A program made the translations under genes and the position numbers. Below, in pieces: positions 9,619 through 21,728 of a DNA stretch of 64,000 nt; the stretch's first letter is position 1; every line of letters starts with the position of its first letter. Source of the stretch: Phanerochaete sordida (Eukaryota; Basidiomycota; Agaricomycetes; Polyporales; Phanerochaetaceae); the NCBI GenBank assembly GCA_019973155.2, contig BPQB01000060.1:62001-126000 (forward strand), given 5' to 3'. The notes below the pieces were generated by a model. The model was not told the DNA's origin. It did no database searches and worked only from the letters and a program-made list of their open reading frames with translations.

Positions 9619-11870
9619 ATGCTTCGCGACGACCTCAACTGTCTTCTCAGTCCGTGGCTGCTGCTACCCTTCATTCTTGCTTGGATACTCCTGGCACACC
9701 CCATCAAACGGCTGCGCTACCCGCCAAGCCCGAATGGCCTACCAATCATCGGAAATCTCTTCGACATACCGGTGGACAGTCCCTGGCTCAAGTACGCCGA
9801 GCTCGGAAAGCAGTTTGGTAAGCCTTACTAGGATTTGTCTGCATAGGCTGTCGGATATTCTGACTTTGTGAGCTCGCAGGGTCCGACGTCGTCCACTTCG
9901 AGGCGCTTGGGAGGCACGTCGTCGTACTCAACAGCGCGAAGGCCGCGCGAGATCTCCTGGAAAAGCGTTCGAGCATATACTCTGGCAGGTGAGCGATACG
10001 GCACGTCGAACGTGCGCCGCCTCACACTGCTCACAGGGCTCAATCTATCATGCTTTCCGAAATGTACGTATCGTCCTGGATTCCTGCAGCAGACAAATAA
10101 CCGCACCACAGAACGGGCTGGCATCGTAACTGGGGTCTGTGGCAGTACAACGAAAGCTACAAGTCACACAGGAAAGCGTTTGTGCAGCACTTCAGGCCAG
10201 AAGCTCTCCCTGGATACTACGGGAAACAGAAGAAGGGCATCCACACCTTCTTGCACTCGCTCATAGACGCCCCAGACGACTTTCTCGCGCACATCCAATA
10301 GTACGTGTGCTCGTGTTTTCGCTGCCGGCTCCGGTGTGTAGCTGACACCACGCTGTTGTGTGTGCCAGTCTGACGGGCCAGGTCATCTTGGACGCGGTGT
10401 ACGGCTTCGAGGTCGCCCGCGACGATCCCCTCCTGGCATTGACCGAGCACGCGGCGTTCACGCTCAAGCAGATCGTCGGCGCCAACATGTACTTAGGTGA
10501 CTGATCTGCTGCTGCTGCTTTCCCACTTGACTGACATCATGCTTACACAGCGGACATCATTCCAACCTGTACGAGCCATTCTGTCCTTTTCGCATTCGCG
10601 TCCTGCATCTCAAATCGCGACTAGTCAGACACATTCCTGCATGGTTCCCCGGCGGAGGCTACAAGCGGCGGGCAGCCGAGTGGAAGAAGCTTGTAGGCTC
10701 GATGTACGAAGAGCCCTATCGGATGTACAAAGCTGCACTCGTGCGTTCCTACGGTTCGTATACGATAAATATTCGACGTGATGATTTCAACACAGCGAGA
10801 AGGCACTGCCAGGCCGTGCCTGACATCGGCCTTGATGTCTGCGAAAGGCAACCGGGCGTCTGAAAGCGCTGAGCTACTCCAAGTCTCCATCGCAGGCACT
10901 ACATATGGAGGTTTGTGATTAGACTACTATACACGCAGCTGGACTGATGACTGTTGTGTCAAGCGGGAGCAGGAACGGTCAGTACCATTTTACTACATTT
11001 GAACATAATGCTAACCGGCCATAAGACCATGGACACTCTATCTGCCTTCTTCTTCGCCCTAACACTGTTCCCAGAGACGCAGATCGCCGTACAAGACGAA
11101 CTCGACGATGTCCTTTGTCGAGAGCGCTTGCCAATAGTCAAGGACGAAGCTGCCTTACCTCGTACGACGGCAATGTTATACGAGTTGTTGCGGTACGTCG
11201 AGCTCCTGTCCGCAGTGCGCAGCTGGATATCATGCTCACGGAGCAACAGCTGGAGTTGTGTTGGTCCTATAGGTAGAGCGTCTTGTTTCATCTCATCTAC
11301 CTCGAGTCCTGGCTCACGTTACCAGGTATTCCTCACAGAAGCACCACAAACGACGAGTACAATGGGTACCTCATACCTGCCGGCTCGATTGTTATTGCGA
11401 ACGCCTGGTGCGCTTCCTTGTTTTTCACTTGCATCCCATCTAACATGTGGTGGCCCAGGGCGATGCTGCACGACGCATCCGTCTTCCCTGAGCCTGAGCG
11501 TTTCGATCCAACACGCTTTCTGGCCGCAGATGGTAGCCTGAAGGGCGACATCTCGCTTGTCGGCGAGGCGTTCGGCTTTGGCCGGCGCATCTGCCCCGGC
11601 CGCCAGTTTGCGCGCGATTTCGTCTGGCTCGCGATTGCGAGCATCCTCGCGATGTTCACTATCGAACCTGCTCTGGACGAAGGCGGGGAAGAGTTAGAGA
11701 CAAAGGTTGAGTTTACGACGCGCTTTATGAGGTGCGCGACTTAGATTGAATCAGAGGAGAGGCTAAGAGACTGACGCCTTTGTAGAGCTCCGTTACCATT
11801 CAAGTGTCGGATCACGTTGCGGTTCCCTGAAGCTGAAAGCCTTGTCCGGTCAGCAAGCGTCGATGACTAA
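9619..11870 (+). CDS. Cytochrome P450 (P450-2)
   Basis: Fourteen exons: 9619-9817, 9880-9988, 10037-10063, 10112-10300, 10369-10496, 10551-10568, 10625-10740, 10796-10910, 10964-10977, 11026-11192, 11250-11272, 11326-11407, 11459-11731, 11786-11870. They sum to 1,545 nt, 514 residues. The start is fixed by the 199-nt first exon shared with other copies. Landmarks: N-terminal anchor ([12 protein letters not shown]), hinge [14 protein letters not shown]-helix [19 protein letters not shown]-helix GTTYGGAGAGT, ExxR as ELLR, PERF-type motif PERFDPTRF, heme loop [13 protein letters not shown]. It shares the segment RWSCVGPIG with P450-4, its closest relative here by eye. It is an intact ER oxidase candidate for the local terpene products. 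Confidence 0.92.
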
Positions 11871-12585
11871 ATGGCCCATGAACGACGCACCGAAGCGATT
11901 TTTGTGTCTCAATTCAAGGTGTCATAGTGCGCCATCCTAATGTCCGACCAGAACTAGAAAATAGCTGAAGGTATATATACTTACCAGATATGCCACGAAC
12001 CCACGAAGTACTACGTCAATTCGTTTGTTCTGCACCCACGGTGAGGGACCACTCTGCCGATAACGGTGTATGCGATGCCTCGAGGCTTGAGGCGCAGCTA
12101 CCCCCGTTACAAATTGGCGTGTATATCTCTCCGAGCAAATCACGGGCTTGAACCTGGCGTATGGGCGTGCTGGTCTGGGCCAGGAGCTCAATTCGTCGTA
12201 GCCTGTTCTTTGTCATTGTGGTAAGGCCGCACGTCCTCGAACGGCGCCCTTTGGTTCTGGTCCATCTGCTGGGGGTTCCTGGCTCTCACGGTACACGCAT
12301 GTGCTGGGGCCTATAGAACTTCGAACTAAATCCGGTCTAGATGGTTTTCCAGGGAAGCTTCTGCGGTCGTGGTCGATAAGCGGATGAAAAAGGTACGCGT
12401 TTCCAAGCTCTGGTTTAGGTCAATATCGTGAGCTAATCAAGCTTCTTCGCGATAACGAGTGTGAATGCCCTTGCATCTCATGACCGTTGAACATCCCACC
12501 GAATCGACATCAGGACAAAAGGTGCCGGTGAATACTGAGTCTGTGAGGGGGCTGAATGTCTGTCAGCGACACTCACTCACTTGCC
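11871..12585. other. Intergenic between P450-2 and P450-3
   Basis: No supported gene or repeat. The minus-strand frames at 11937-12216 have no recognisable features. Confidence 0.4.
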
Positions 12586-14827
12586 ATGGCTCTTCAGTAT
12601 CAAGTACAACTTCCTGTTACATGGCTGATTGTCGGTCTGGTCACCGCCTATGTGCTCGCTAGACGGGTCACCAGGCGCTCACGCTATCCCCCTGGACCCA
12701 GAGGCCTGCCCCTTATCAGGAATTTGTTTGACGTCCCTGTCGACGATGCTTGGATCAAGTACCAAGAGATGGGGACACAGTGCGGTCAGTCAATTGGTAG
12801 CACCTGCGACTACTGCTGCTGACAAGCACGCGTGTAGGCTCTGATATCATACATCTCCAGGCGCTGAACATGCACGTCGTGGTCATCAACAGCAGCACGA
12901 TCGCACATGAGCTTCTCGAAAAACGCTCCAGCATATATTCCAGCAGGTGTGTGCTACACTCCCATTTGCATTCCTTGAGATTATCTGATTTCCTCAAAAG
13001 ACAGCATTCGGTCATGCTCTCTGAGCTGTGCGCATCATTTTACCCTTGCTGTGGACAGTCGGCTGAATGACGCTCAGGTCTGGCTGGATCCGCGACTGGG
13101 CGTTCTGGCAGTATGGAGACGGCTGGAGAAAGCACCGACGCTTCTTCACTGAACATTTCCGTCCGGAGCTTGTCCCGGGGTACTATGCAAAGCAGGTGAA
13201 AGGTGTCGACAAACTGTTGCGCAATTTGCTCGACTCTCCAGAGGAGTTCCGTGAGCACATTCGCCTGTTCGTCGTGCAGCAGTACGAGCGTTGATACGAG
13301 TACTGATGACGCCTTGAACCAGCCTCACCACCGCGACAATTCTCGATATTATCTACGGTTTTCACATCGAGGCCGGAGATCCGCTCATAGAGCTGGTTCA
13401 GCAAGCCATGAATACCTTGAATGAATTTATGAATACAGGCGTGTACCTGGGTACGTCTTATGTCTTTGAACAGGCAATACATTGATTGAGCGAACTGTGA
13501 TTCAGTGGACGTCATTACATGGCGTATGTAGTCGAATTATCCTCTTTTAAGGCGTGTACTAAGACCACGCACTCAGTAAAATTCCTTCCTAGCTGGCTTC
13601 CAGGGACAGGCTTCCAGAGACAGGCGGCCCGGTGGAGAACTCTGGTCTATGGCATGTATGACGAGCCGTATAGAATGTTCAAGACTGCTCTTGTGAGCCT
13701 CTTGAGTACATGTGCACTTTCATGCTGACATAACAGTCCGTGGTAGCACGAAGGGACTGCCGAACCTTGCTTTACGTCAGTTCTATTGGCTGCGGCGGAG
13801 GGTGACAAGTGGGACGATTTGGACGAATCCGTTGTCTCTGTCACCGGAACTACATACGGAGGTATGTTTTGTTTTCTGATCACGCCTTCCGCCTTCTTAT
13901 CACGAAGCGTTCTACACAGCCGGAGAGGATACGGTGCGGCTATCAACCCCAATTTGCGATCGTCTGACTGAGGATTTGTAGACAAAGACATCATTGAGTG
14001 CATTTGTGCTCGCTCTTACTTTGTTCCCAGAGGCACAGGTAGCTGCGCAGCAGGAGCTCGACCGAGTGCTGAGCAGGAAGCGGCTACCGACCATCGAAGA
14101 CCAAGCAGCACTGCCTCAGGTTACAGCTGTCGTTCTTGAATTGCTACGGTAAGCAGATTTGAAAGGCAGTGCAAGGACTGCTGAACTTAGAATGCGCTAG
14201 ATGGCACTGCGTAGTGCCCTTAGGTGAGCTACTCCTCGAGAAGGATACGTCTTTGCCTGTATCTAACGCTCGTAGGTATCTCGCATCTAACGACTGCGGA
14301 TGATGAATACGGAGGATATTTCATTCCGGCAGGATCAGTCGTTATAGGCAACAGCTGGTAGGCCTGCTCTCTCATGCTTTGATCTGAACTAATCATACCC
14401 TCAGGGCGATGCTCCACGACCCATCCGCCTTCCCAGACCCCGAGCGCTTCGACCCGTCGCGCTTCCTCGCCACCGATGGCTCGCTGCGCAGCGATGCGCC
14501 CTCCGTTACGCCTGCGTTTGGCTTTGGTCGGCGCATCTGCCCCGGTCGTCACTTTGCGCGCGACTTCCTGTGGCTCGCGATTGCAAATATCCTCGCGGTA
14601 TTTAGCATTAGACGGGCTATCGATGAAGATGGAAAAGAGGTCGAGACACGGGCGGAATTTTCATCGCGCGTCTTCAGGTCAATGCGCGATTGTTTATCCG
14701 ATACCAAAAGATGAATAGCTGACACTATTGCTGCAGATCGCCGTTACCATTCAAATGCCACATCGCACCGAGGTTTCCAGAGGCTGAGGGTCTGATAAGT
14801 GAAGCCGCCGATAATGGTCGGGCTTAA
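12586..14827 (+). CDS. Cytochrome P450 (P450-3)
   Basis: Exons: 12586-12784, 12838-12946, 13001-13027, 13078-13266, 13323-13450, 13506-13523, 13577-13692, 13747-13861, 13920-13933, 13982-14148, 14201-14223, 14276-14357, 14405-14677, 14737-14827. They sum to 1,551 nt, 516 residues. The ATG at 12586 is preferred over the in-frame one at 12556 because it gives the family's 199-nt first exon and the start MAL shared with P450-5. Landmarks: C-helix GWIRDWAFWQYGDGWRKHRR, I-helix GTTYGGAGEDT, ELLRW, heme loop [17 protein letters not shown]. It is a close sister of P450-5, which also carries the AGEDT exon, so the two are a recent duplicate pair now separated by P450-4 and TS1. Confidence 0.92.
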
Positions 14828-15019
14828 CCCGCGTGTGTCCTGTGCACACTGTGACCCGTCTCTCACCCTCCCGCAACGCAGCATTAGTTGGAGAAATAAT
14901 ACATTGAGTACGCCACATAGTAAATTTCTGACTGCATAGCACGGGTGTTACCCTATGTTTCGGAGAATTTGGTTACAGATGGGATGGTATGTGATAGAAC
15001 AAAATGTTCGTTCGTCATG

Positions 15020-15870
15020 TCAGATTGTCGCGGAATCGCTGTACACGCTGTCCTCGGGGAGGCTCGCGAGCATGTATCGCGGGTCGATGAGAGGAAAGAA
15101 TACGTATCCAGTTAAGAACTGCTCCTAGGCCCCGCGCTCTTTCTTTCCTTCCAAAAATCGTGCGCACCATCGCGGTGACGACATCCTCCAGAAGCTGACG
15201 TACGATTGAGTGCGTATCTTTGCCAGTCACACGCGCGTGATCGTGTACGAAGTTCTTGGTGTCGCCAGCAGTTTCTTCCTTATAACAGGATAAAATATCG
15301 GCGGATTACGATCAGCACAAATCCTAGCACACAGACGTGCCGCACAACTCACTTTCCGTGAATAAAAAAGATAATCGCACTGCTGAAGCGATCTGTCAAC
15401 AGCGGGGCTACTCACGGAATTGCCTGGATGATAGTGGATACATCTGAAAGGCTGAATGTGTTCTAGATGTAAGCAGCAAACATGTCGCCGCACCCGGTCC
15501 TCGTGCGCTTGTATAGCGAATACTGCTCAGCGGCGGGGCGCAGCCGCATATTCTCGAAGGCCGTCTCCAACAGCGTGCTGTGTACAAAGTTGCTACTATC
15601 TGTGAGTATCGTGGTCGCCGCGTATAAATTGAAGAAGTTGGGCATGCACGCCAGGACCTTAGCAAAGTGGTCGCGGATGGGGTGCAGCTGCGGGCGGCCG
15701 GTTTGAAGACGTATGACGAACTCGGTGAGTGTGCTCGCATCACACTCGCTATCGTCGGTGCATGTCGCGCATGCGCCCATACCATATGGGTCCTCGTGTT
15801 CGAAGACTAGCCTACCTGTCATGATAATGTCCCTCGCATGACTCGCCACCGAGCCCGCATGGTGTATGTT
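15020..15870 (-). pseudogene. Terpene synthase pseudogene (TS1/TS2 type)
   Basis: The minus strand carries exon-3 sequence from about 15870 with a shortened D-rich region (CTDDSECDAS), then IRLQTGRPQLHP, a degenerate STLLETAFENMRLRPAAEQY and GDMFAAYI. The next codon, the conserved Trp of IWDKFSFPDV, is TAG, and recognisable codons continue after it. An intron remnant precedes the last exon, which still reads YKEETAGDTKNFVHDHARVTG and keeps part of the NSE metal site. A frameshift follows near 15130, and the C-terminal PRY motif (DPRYMLASL) is in another frame, ending at 15020. Exons 1 and 2 and the start of exon 3 are missing. It is most similar to TS1 and TS2 and clearly dead. Confidence 0.85.
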
Positions 15871-15994
15871 ACGTATCGACGATTAATTGCAGCATGATCA
15901 CGAACAGACGTACAGACCGCGGGCGTGATAAGAGTATGATGGACGGCAGAGTGGTGTGTGCACCGTGGACCTCGGCATGTTGTCTATGGATCAA

Positions 15995-18233
15995 CTAATT
16001 GTTGGCGGCCGCTGATCGAATGAGACTATCAGCTTCAGGGAACCGCGGTATGAACCGGCACTTGAAAGGCAGCGGACATCTGAGAAGGTATTAGTCAATG
16101 TTCCCCGGGACAGATCTGGAGCATATACCTCATGGACCGCGTAGTAAACTCAGCCGTCAGCTTCAACTCGCCTCCTTGGTCGTCCAGAGCAGGCGCGACG
16201 GTAAACACCGCGAGGATGTTTGCTATCGCGAGCCAGATAAAGTCGCGCGCGAAATGACGGCCTGGACAGATGCGCCGGCCGAACCCAAACGCCTCGCTGA
16301 CGAACGACATGTCGCTATTCAAGGTCCCGTCTTCGGCGAGGAAACGCGTGGGGTCGAAGCACTCTGGATCGGGAAAGGCGGATGCATCGTGCAGCATCGA
16401 CCTGGTCGGCAGCCCATAAGATCGGGCTGGAGGGAAGCAGATGTGTGCGCACCAGACGTTCGCGATCATGACCGTGCCTCCGGGTATGAAGTACCCGTCG
16501 TACTCGTCGTCGGCTTCGCTTTTATGAGGTAGAGCTGGGAGAGTAAGAGGCACGCTCAGGGCAAATGGTTCAAAACAAGACAATTACCTATGGGCCCAAC
16601 GCAGCTCCAGCTGTGCTTCGATGAGTGGGGCTGTCAAGACGAAAATGGCGGGAGCCCGACGCACCGCAGTAGCTCGTACATCATCGTTGTGACGTGAGGT
16701 AGGGCAGCCTCGTCCTCGATTGTTGGAAGACGCTGTCTGCCGAGGACGTTATCGATCTCACGCTGCGCGGCGAGCTGGGTCTCCGGGAACATCGTCGCAG
16801 CCAGAATAAAGGACTGTATGCTGTCCATCGTCTTGCGAACAGTCAGTAGTCTAGTTTGAGCGCCGTGCAGGAGCACAAACCGTTCCTGCACCGGCTAGGT
16901 GCGGTATTGGGCTTAGATAGGATATGTATGACTCGTCAAGACCTACATACCTCCGTATGTAGTCCCTGCAATCGACATTGTGAGCATATCAGCGCTTTCA
17001 GGCGCTTCGCTGTCCTCTGTCAATGACATCAGCGCTGTAGTCAGGCACTGCATATAGGCCCCTTCGGACTGTAACATGGTAAGCATGTCAATGAGCATCG
17101 CTTCGAAGCGGAAGGAGCGTACGAGTGCGGCCTTGTACCTGCGATAGGGCTCCTCGTACATGCCGTCAACCAGCTTCTTCCAGATGGCTGCCTGCCATTT
17201 GAAACCTGCTCCGGGGAACCACGATAGGAGGTACTTGACTGCTCAAGTGTTATGTCGCGGTTTGAGAGCCGCAGTAAAACATGTTACTCACAAATTGGAA
17301 TGACATCCGCTGCATATGCTGTGGGTTACATACATGGCGAGCTGCGGCGCAGGTCACGTACCTAGGTAGACATTGGCGTCGGCAATCTGCTTGAGCGTAA
17401 ATACAGCCTGGCCGACCAGCGCCAGGAGAGGCTCGCCGCGCGCGACCTGGAAGCCGTACACGATTTCCAGGAGGACTTGCCCCGTCAGGCTAGGATACAT
17501 AATTAGCACCGTCAGCGAAATGGCAGTGTACGTATAGCAAAAGCAGAATACGTACCATTCAACATGTGCATGAAACGCGTCAGGGGAGTCGAGAATCGAC
17601 TTTAAAAGAGTGTGGACGCCCTTGACCTGCGTCGCATGGTATTTCGGTAGAGCCTCTGGGCGGAAGTGCTGCGCGAACGCTTTCTTGTGCGCCTTGTAGC
17701 CGTCGTCGTACGGCCACAAAGCCCAGTTGCGGTGCCAGCCCGTTCTGTGGCGGGATGAGCGAGATGCTACAGCAGAGGCAAAAAGAACCATACATGTCGG
17801 TGAACATGACGGACTCGGCCCTGCCAGCCATGTTAGATGATGTGTGTGATACGGTCGTATCACTCACCTGCCAGAATAGTTACTCGAACGCTTTTCGAGA
17901 AGGTCTCGCGCAGCCTTGACGCTATTGAGCACGACAATGTGCCGGCCAAGCACCTCAAAGTGTATGATATCCGACCCTGCGCGTCCCCTGTTCAGCACGA
18001 TAGACAGCGTAAGTGCGTTCAACGAGATGCCTACCTAGCTGCTGCCCGAGTTGAGTGTATCTGATCCAGGGGTTGTCGACCGGTACGTCGAATAAATTGC
18101 CAACAACTGGCAGGCCCTTTGGCCCGGGCGGATAGCGCGGCCGCTTGGCTAGGCTTGTAAAGAGCGCACAGACAAAGATGAGGCCAAAAGCGAGCCATGG
18201 AATAGGAGGAAACGTGACCTGTTCGAGAAACAT
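15995..18233 (-). CDS. Cytochrome P450 (P450-4)
   Basis: Minus-strand exons: 18233-18035, 17976-17868, 17820-17794, 17744-17556, 17489-17362, 17309-17292, 17238-17123, 17068-16951, 16893-16880, 16831-16665, 16610-16588, 16534-16453, 16401-16129, 16079-15995. They sum to 1,548 nt, 515 residues. The first ATG of the open frame (18344) is rejected because the ATG at 18233 restores the 199-nt exon 1. Landmarks: anchor [13 protein letters not shown], hinge [14 protein letters not shown]-helix [20 protein letters not shown]-helix GTTYGGAGAGT, ELLR, heme loop [17 protein letters not shown]. Closest to P450-2 by eye (both have RWSCVGPIG). A TATA-like TTATAATA lies about 60 bases upstream near 18300. 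It is inverted relative to its neighbours and lies just downstream of the TS pseudogene locus. Confidence 0.92.
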
Positions 18234-19821
18234 GCGAGTAATTGCGTCCAGGAAAGCGGGAGCAAGGCGAGTGCCCGTTAGCGCAGATGGCAACATATTA
18301 TAAGCACAAGATGTAAGTGTGGAGTGGTAAAGGTCATGCATCATGTCCGAGGGTACCTTGACCGATCGTACTATTGTGCTGGCTTGATACGGCGATTCCT
18401 TTCTCTAGAGGCCTTATCAAACGAACATCTGTTCATCGCACATATGAATGACAGCACTCTGCGACCAAGGAGCGTACCTAATTATGGAACTGTAAAGCCC
18501 TGGAGCACGAAAATTGCCGACCCTTCTGCAACAGATACAGTAGCTGAAGACGGAAATGAGCTATACACCTCTGAAGGGAACAATCTTCCTCAGAGGACTT
18601 GTCGAAGATGCGTAGTACTTTGTCTTCATTGTGGTATTCCAGGCGGCCCACTGGGACACACATCTGTAGCTCGCAAATAGCATGTCCACAGAGCTGCCTT
18701 TCTGCTCAAACAGAGCGAACCGGGTGCCTCCTGCGGTTGACAGCGTCTTCGTGGTCATTGAAAAGCCTGTGCTCGCTGGCACGGAGAAAGCGAACGCCGG
18801 GCGTCTGTTGAGGAGTATCACGTGCCGCATGTCCATTGGTCACTGGACACGCTGTACGTTCTGCCTCCACCTTGCGGGCTACCCTATCTCAGCTATGCCC
18901 TAGGCCGAAGCAGAATCGCGTACGACTCGCTTGATATGCCCCCGTAAGGCTGTGATGCCAGCATCGCTGCTGTTGCGCCTCTGCTGAACGTCGCGCGATG
19001 GTCCGTGCAATTTTCCAGCTTTCAGCGAAAGTTGGCGAAAGCATCCACACTCTCGCACAAACCTATCAGCTGTGTCCCGCACTTTTACGCGAATGAAATG
19101 GGCTCACGGTATGCCGCTCCCCACGCTCTTGTTATAAACGCTCATCATGAAACGTACGACAGGTCCTGGCTTTTTCTCTGGACCGGGATGCCATCGTTCA
19201 AGGCCGCTGCGAGACCAGCGGACTATCTTACCAGACGTACGTGCACAGGTCTGCACCCCTGCGCGACAAGCACCATAATCCACAGACGTCATATTTACCT
19301 ATTAGCCGCTATCTGTAGCCTCTCAATTTCCGTCTGCGGCATGGATCTGAGCTTTCGCTATAAGCCTGCGACGAAGACGGATCGGAGGCGGCACCTCCGA
19401 TTCCAGGCCGGCAAGCTGTCAATCACCGTCATCGACTCCTTCGACCACGGCCTTGTCAGGTGCACGTTGAGGATCCGCTGCAAGAAACGGAAATTACTGG
19501 CGGATAGTGGAGCGTACAAGGCACGACGTTGAAATGGACGGCAAGAAATCCGAATTCGCTCTAACCGAACCATACAGCAAGACGTGCAACCCACGATGGT
19601 TTTCTTAGTTTTGCCAAGTGATCTACTAGCTATGGGGTATGTGTCCTGTATGAGGTACAGGCGACTGGTGTTTCCATTAAGGGCTTGCAAAGAATGCCCA
19701 AGGCTGCGTTCGCTGAGCTTGATTTGGCGCGGTACCATCCTTTATGGCCAGCCATTATAAGCCGCGTGCTTGGCGACAGGTTCAGCAGTGCACACTTTTA
19801 CACAACGCCCCTCTCCTCGAC
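18234..19821. other. Divergent promoter region between P450-4 and TS1
   Basis: 1.6 kb between two divergently transcribed cluster genes. Open frames at 18561-18836 (minus) and 19005-19532 (plus) show no domain, family motif or splice logic, and I do not call them. The TATA box of TS1 is at 19755. Confidence 0.4.
19755..19760 (+). promoter_or_regulatory. TATA box of TS1
   Basis: TTATAA, 62 bases before the ATG at 19822. Confidence 0.45.
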
Positions 19822-21038
19822 ATGAATACCCTCAGCGAGTAAGTGGGCTTGTGTGCTTGCTGTCGACGACGTTCTTACCTTCTGCATCAGCCTCACCTTG
19901 CCCCTTGGCAAGCCTATGGCCAACACGGTAACTGCGCCACCTCCGAGCCCTATCGAGGTTCAAGGCTCAAGCAATGAGGAGGCACTTGTACGCTTTCCGT
20001 GCAGTTTACGTGGTTCATAACGCTCAGCGCTCTACCGCACAGCTGGACCTCGCCCGCCAAGTTGTCAACGACCTGCTCGCGCGCACGGGCATCCCAATCA
20101 CCGTCACTCTGCCTGCCCAGTACGCTGTGGTCGAAGAGCGCGTGCGCGCGACTGTCGCAACCTGGGACGTCGGCGACATACCCACGGCGCGCCTCGAGCG
20201 GTACATCGTCTCAGGTATCCAGCTCGGCGCGGTCGGCTACGCACATACCGCTCTCGAGACACAGGTGCTCATTGGGCTGTACACCGTGTGCGGACTCAGC
20301 GTCGATGACGGCGAGTGCGACGCCGGTGCGCTGGCCGAGTTCGCCATTCGTCTCCAGACAGGCCGCCCCCAGCTGCTCCCAATCCTCGACCGATTTGCCG
20401 AGGTCTTGGCGCAGATGCCCGACTTCTTCAACGTTTACCTCGCAACCACAGTCCTCACTGATAGCCTCAACTTCGTCAACAGCACCCTGTTCGAGAAGGA
20501 TCTGGAGGGAATGCAGATGCGCCCCGCCGCCGGGCAGTACCCGCAGTATAAACGTGCGCGGAACGGCCTGGGAGAAGTGTTTGCAGCATACATCTGGGAC
20601 AAATTCAGCTTCCCCGATGTGTCGACGATCATCCAAGCGCTTCCGTGAGTGGCTACGCCGTAGACAAGGCAGAGCTATCTGACGATCAATTGCTGCAGCG
20701 ATGCGATTATCTTCCTTATCCATGGAAAGTGAGTCCGGCCTTCCGCTTGCCCACTCCAGTGCTGATACTGCTGCAGCGACATTCTCTCCTTCTACAAGGA
20801 AGAGCTTGGCGGCGATACGAAGAACTTTATCCACGACCGCGCCCGTGTGACGGGCAAGGACACACACACGGTCGTGCGCGAGCTCCTCGAGGACGTCGTT
20901 GCTTCTGTGCACAGCGCTCGCGCGATACTTGAAGGAGAGGAGCGCGAGGCTTGGGAGCGCTTCATGGCGGGCTACATCTCCTTCCATCTCGTCACCCCGC
21001 GGTACAAGCTCGCGAGCTTAATCGAGGGGGGCGCGTAG
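19822..21038 (+). CDS. Sesquiterpene synthase, trichodiene-synthase-like (TS1)
   Basis: Exons: 19822-19838 (17 nt), 19891-19987, 20028-20644, 20699-20728 (30 nt), 20777-21038. They sum to 1,023 nt, 340 residues, slightly shorter than trichodiene synthases (about 375). It is a class I terpene cyclase: FPP is ionised by Mg2+ held between two motifs. The aspartate-rich motif is VDDGECD. The NSE/DTE motif NDILSFYKEELGGDTKNF forms only after splicing of the 30-nt exon to the last exon. The PRY motif (TPRYKLASL) near the C-terminus is the trichodiene-synthase-type diphosphate sensor. The first two exons encode a variable, probably flexible N-terminus. No signal peptide; cytosolic. P450-5 follows in the same direction. 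The product cannot be predicted. Confidence 0.9.
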
Positions 21039-21728
21039 CGAGTTTGAGCAGCGCAAGAATATGCGTAATCAGCAATATAATGTGGTGTACATTCGCCAGT
21101 TCATATTCTGCAGCTAGCTGAGACGATGTGATAGATTACAGACTTATCTTCGTCCCAGGTAGTCCCGGTCTGGAATGTAACTTTGCAGCGAGAAATGGAG
21201 GACGGACCCGGATCCGGACCCGGCAGTCACGTGTTTTTATTGTCCCGAAAGCTCGTGCGAACGACGATTGCTTGCATGCCTACCGCCACCACGCTGCTGA
21301 CTACCAGCATCGGTCACCAGCCACGACTTAGCTTTATACAATCGGAGATGTGATATGTCCACACCAGATCATATCTATCGATGTAGCCTCACTGGAGTCA
21401 GTACTTCCAGGGCTGGTGGGAACTAGTCAGCGGCAAGCTCTGGCAGCAAGACTGCTCCCGTGCTTCGAAGAAGCCTCGTCAGCTAGCAACGATTGGCCAG
21501 CGTAGCAGGCGTGCTTCGAAGGGGCCCCACATCTAACTTCACAGAATGAAAGATGCCTCGTTGGGTCAGCGGTAGGCCACGCTCAAGCATCCTGTGACCG
21601 CTCGAGACGCGGTCACGGATGCCATAGGGTAAACCAGCGTAACATGCGTGTGAGAACACCCTTCTCGTATAAGGCTCTGCGAGCTACTCTCACCATCTCA
21701 ATCGTCTACAGGTCGCACAGAGCTCGCC
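21039..21728. other. Intergenic between TS1 and P450-5
   Basis: No supported gene. A TATAAG at 21668-21673 is the likely TATA box of P450-5. Confidence 0.4.

Noticed and set aside
12556..12585. Upstream in-frame ATG for P450-3
   Set aside because: It would lengthen exon 1 beyond the 199 nt shared by P450-1, -2, -4 and -6; the ATG at 12586 gives exactly 199 nt and matches the P450-5 start.
19005..19532. 175-codon plus-strand open frame upstream of TS1
   Set aside because: No recognisable motif, no upstream promoter, and an equally long antisense frame over part of it; likely chance.
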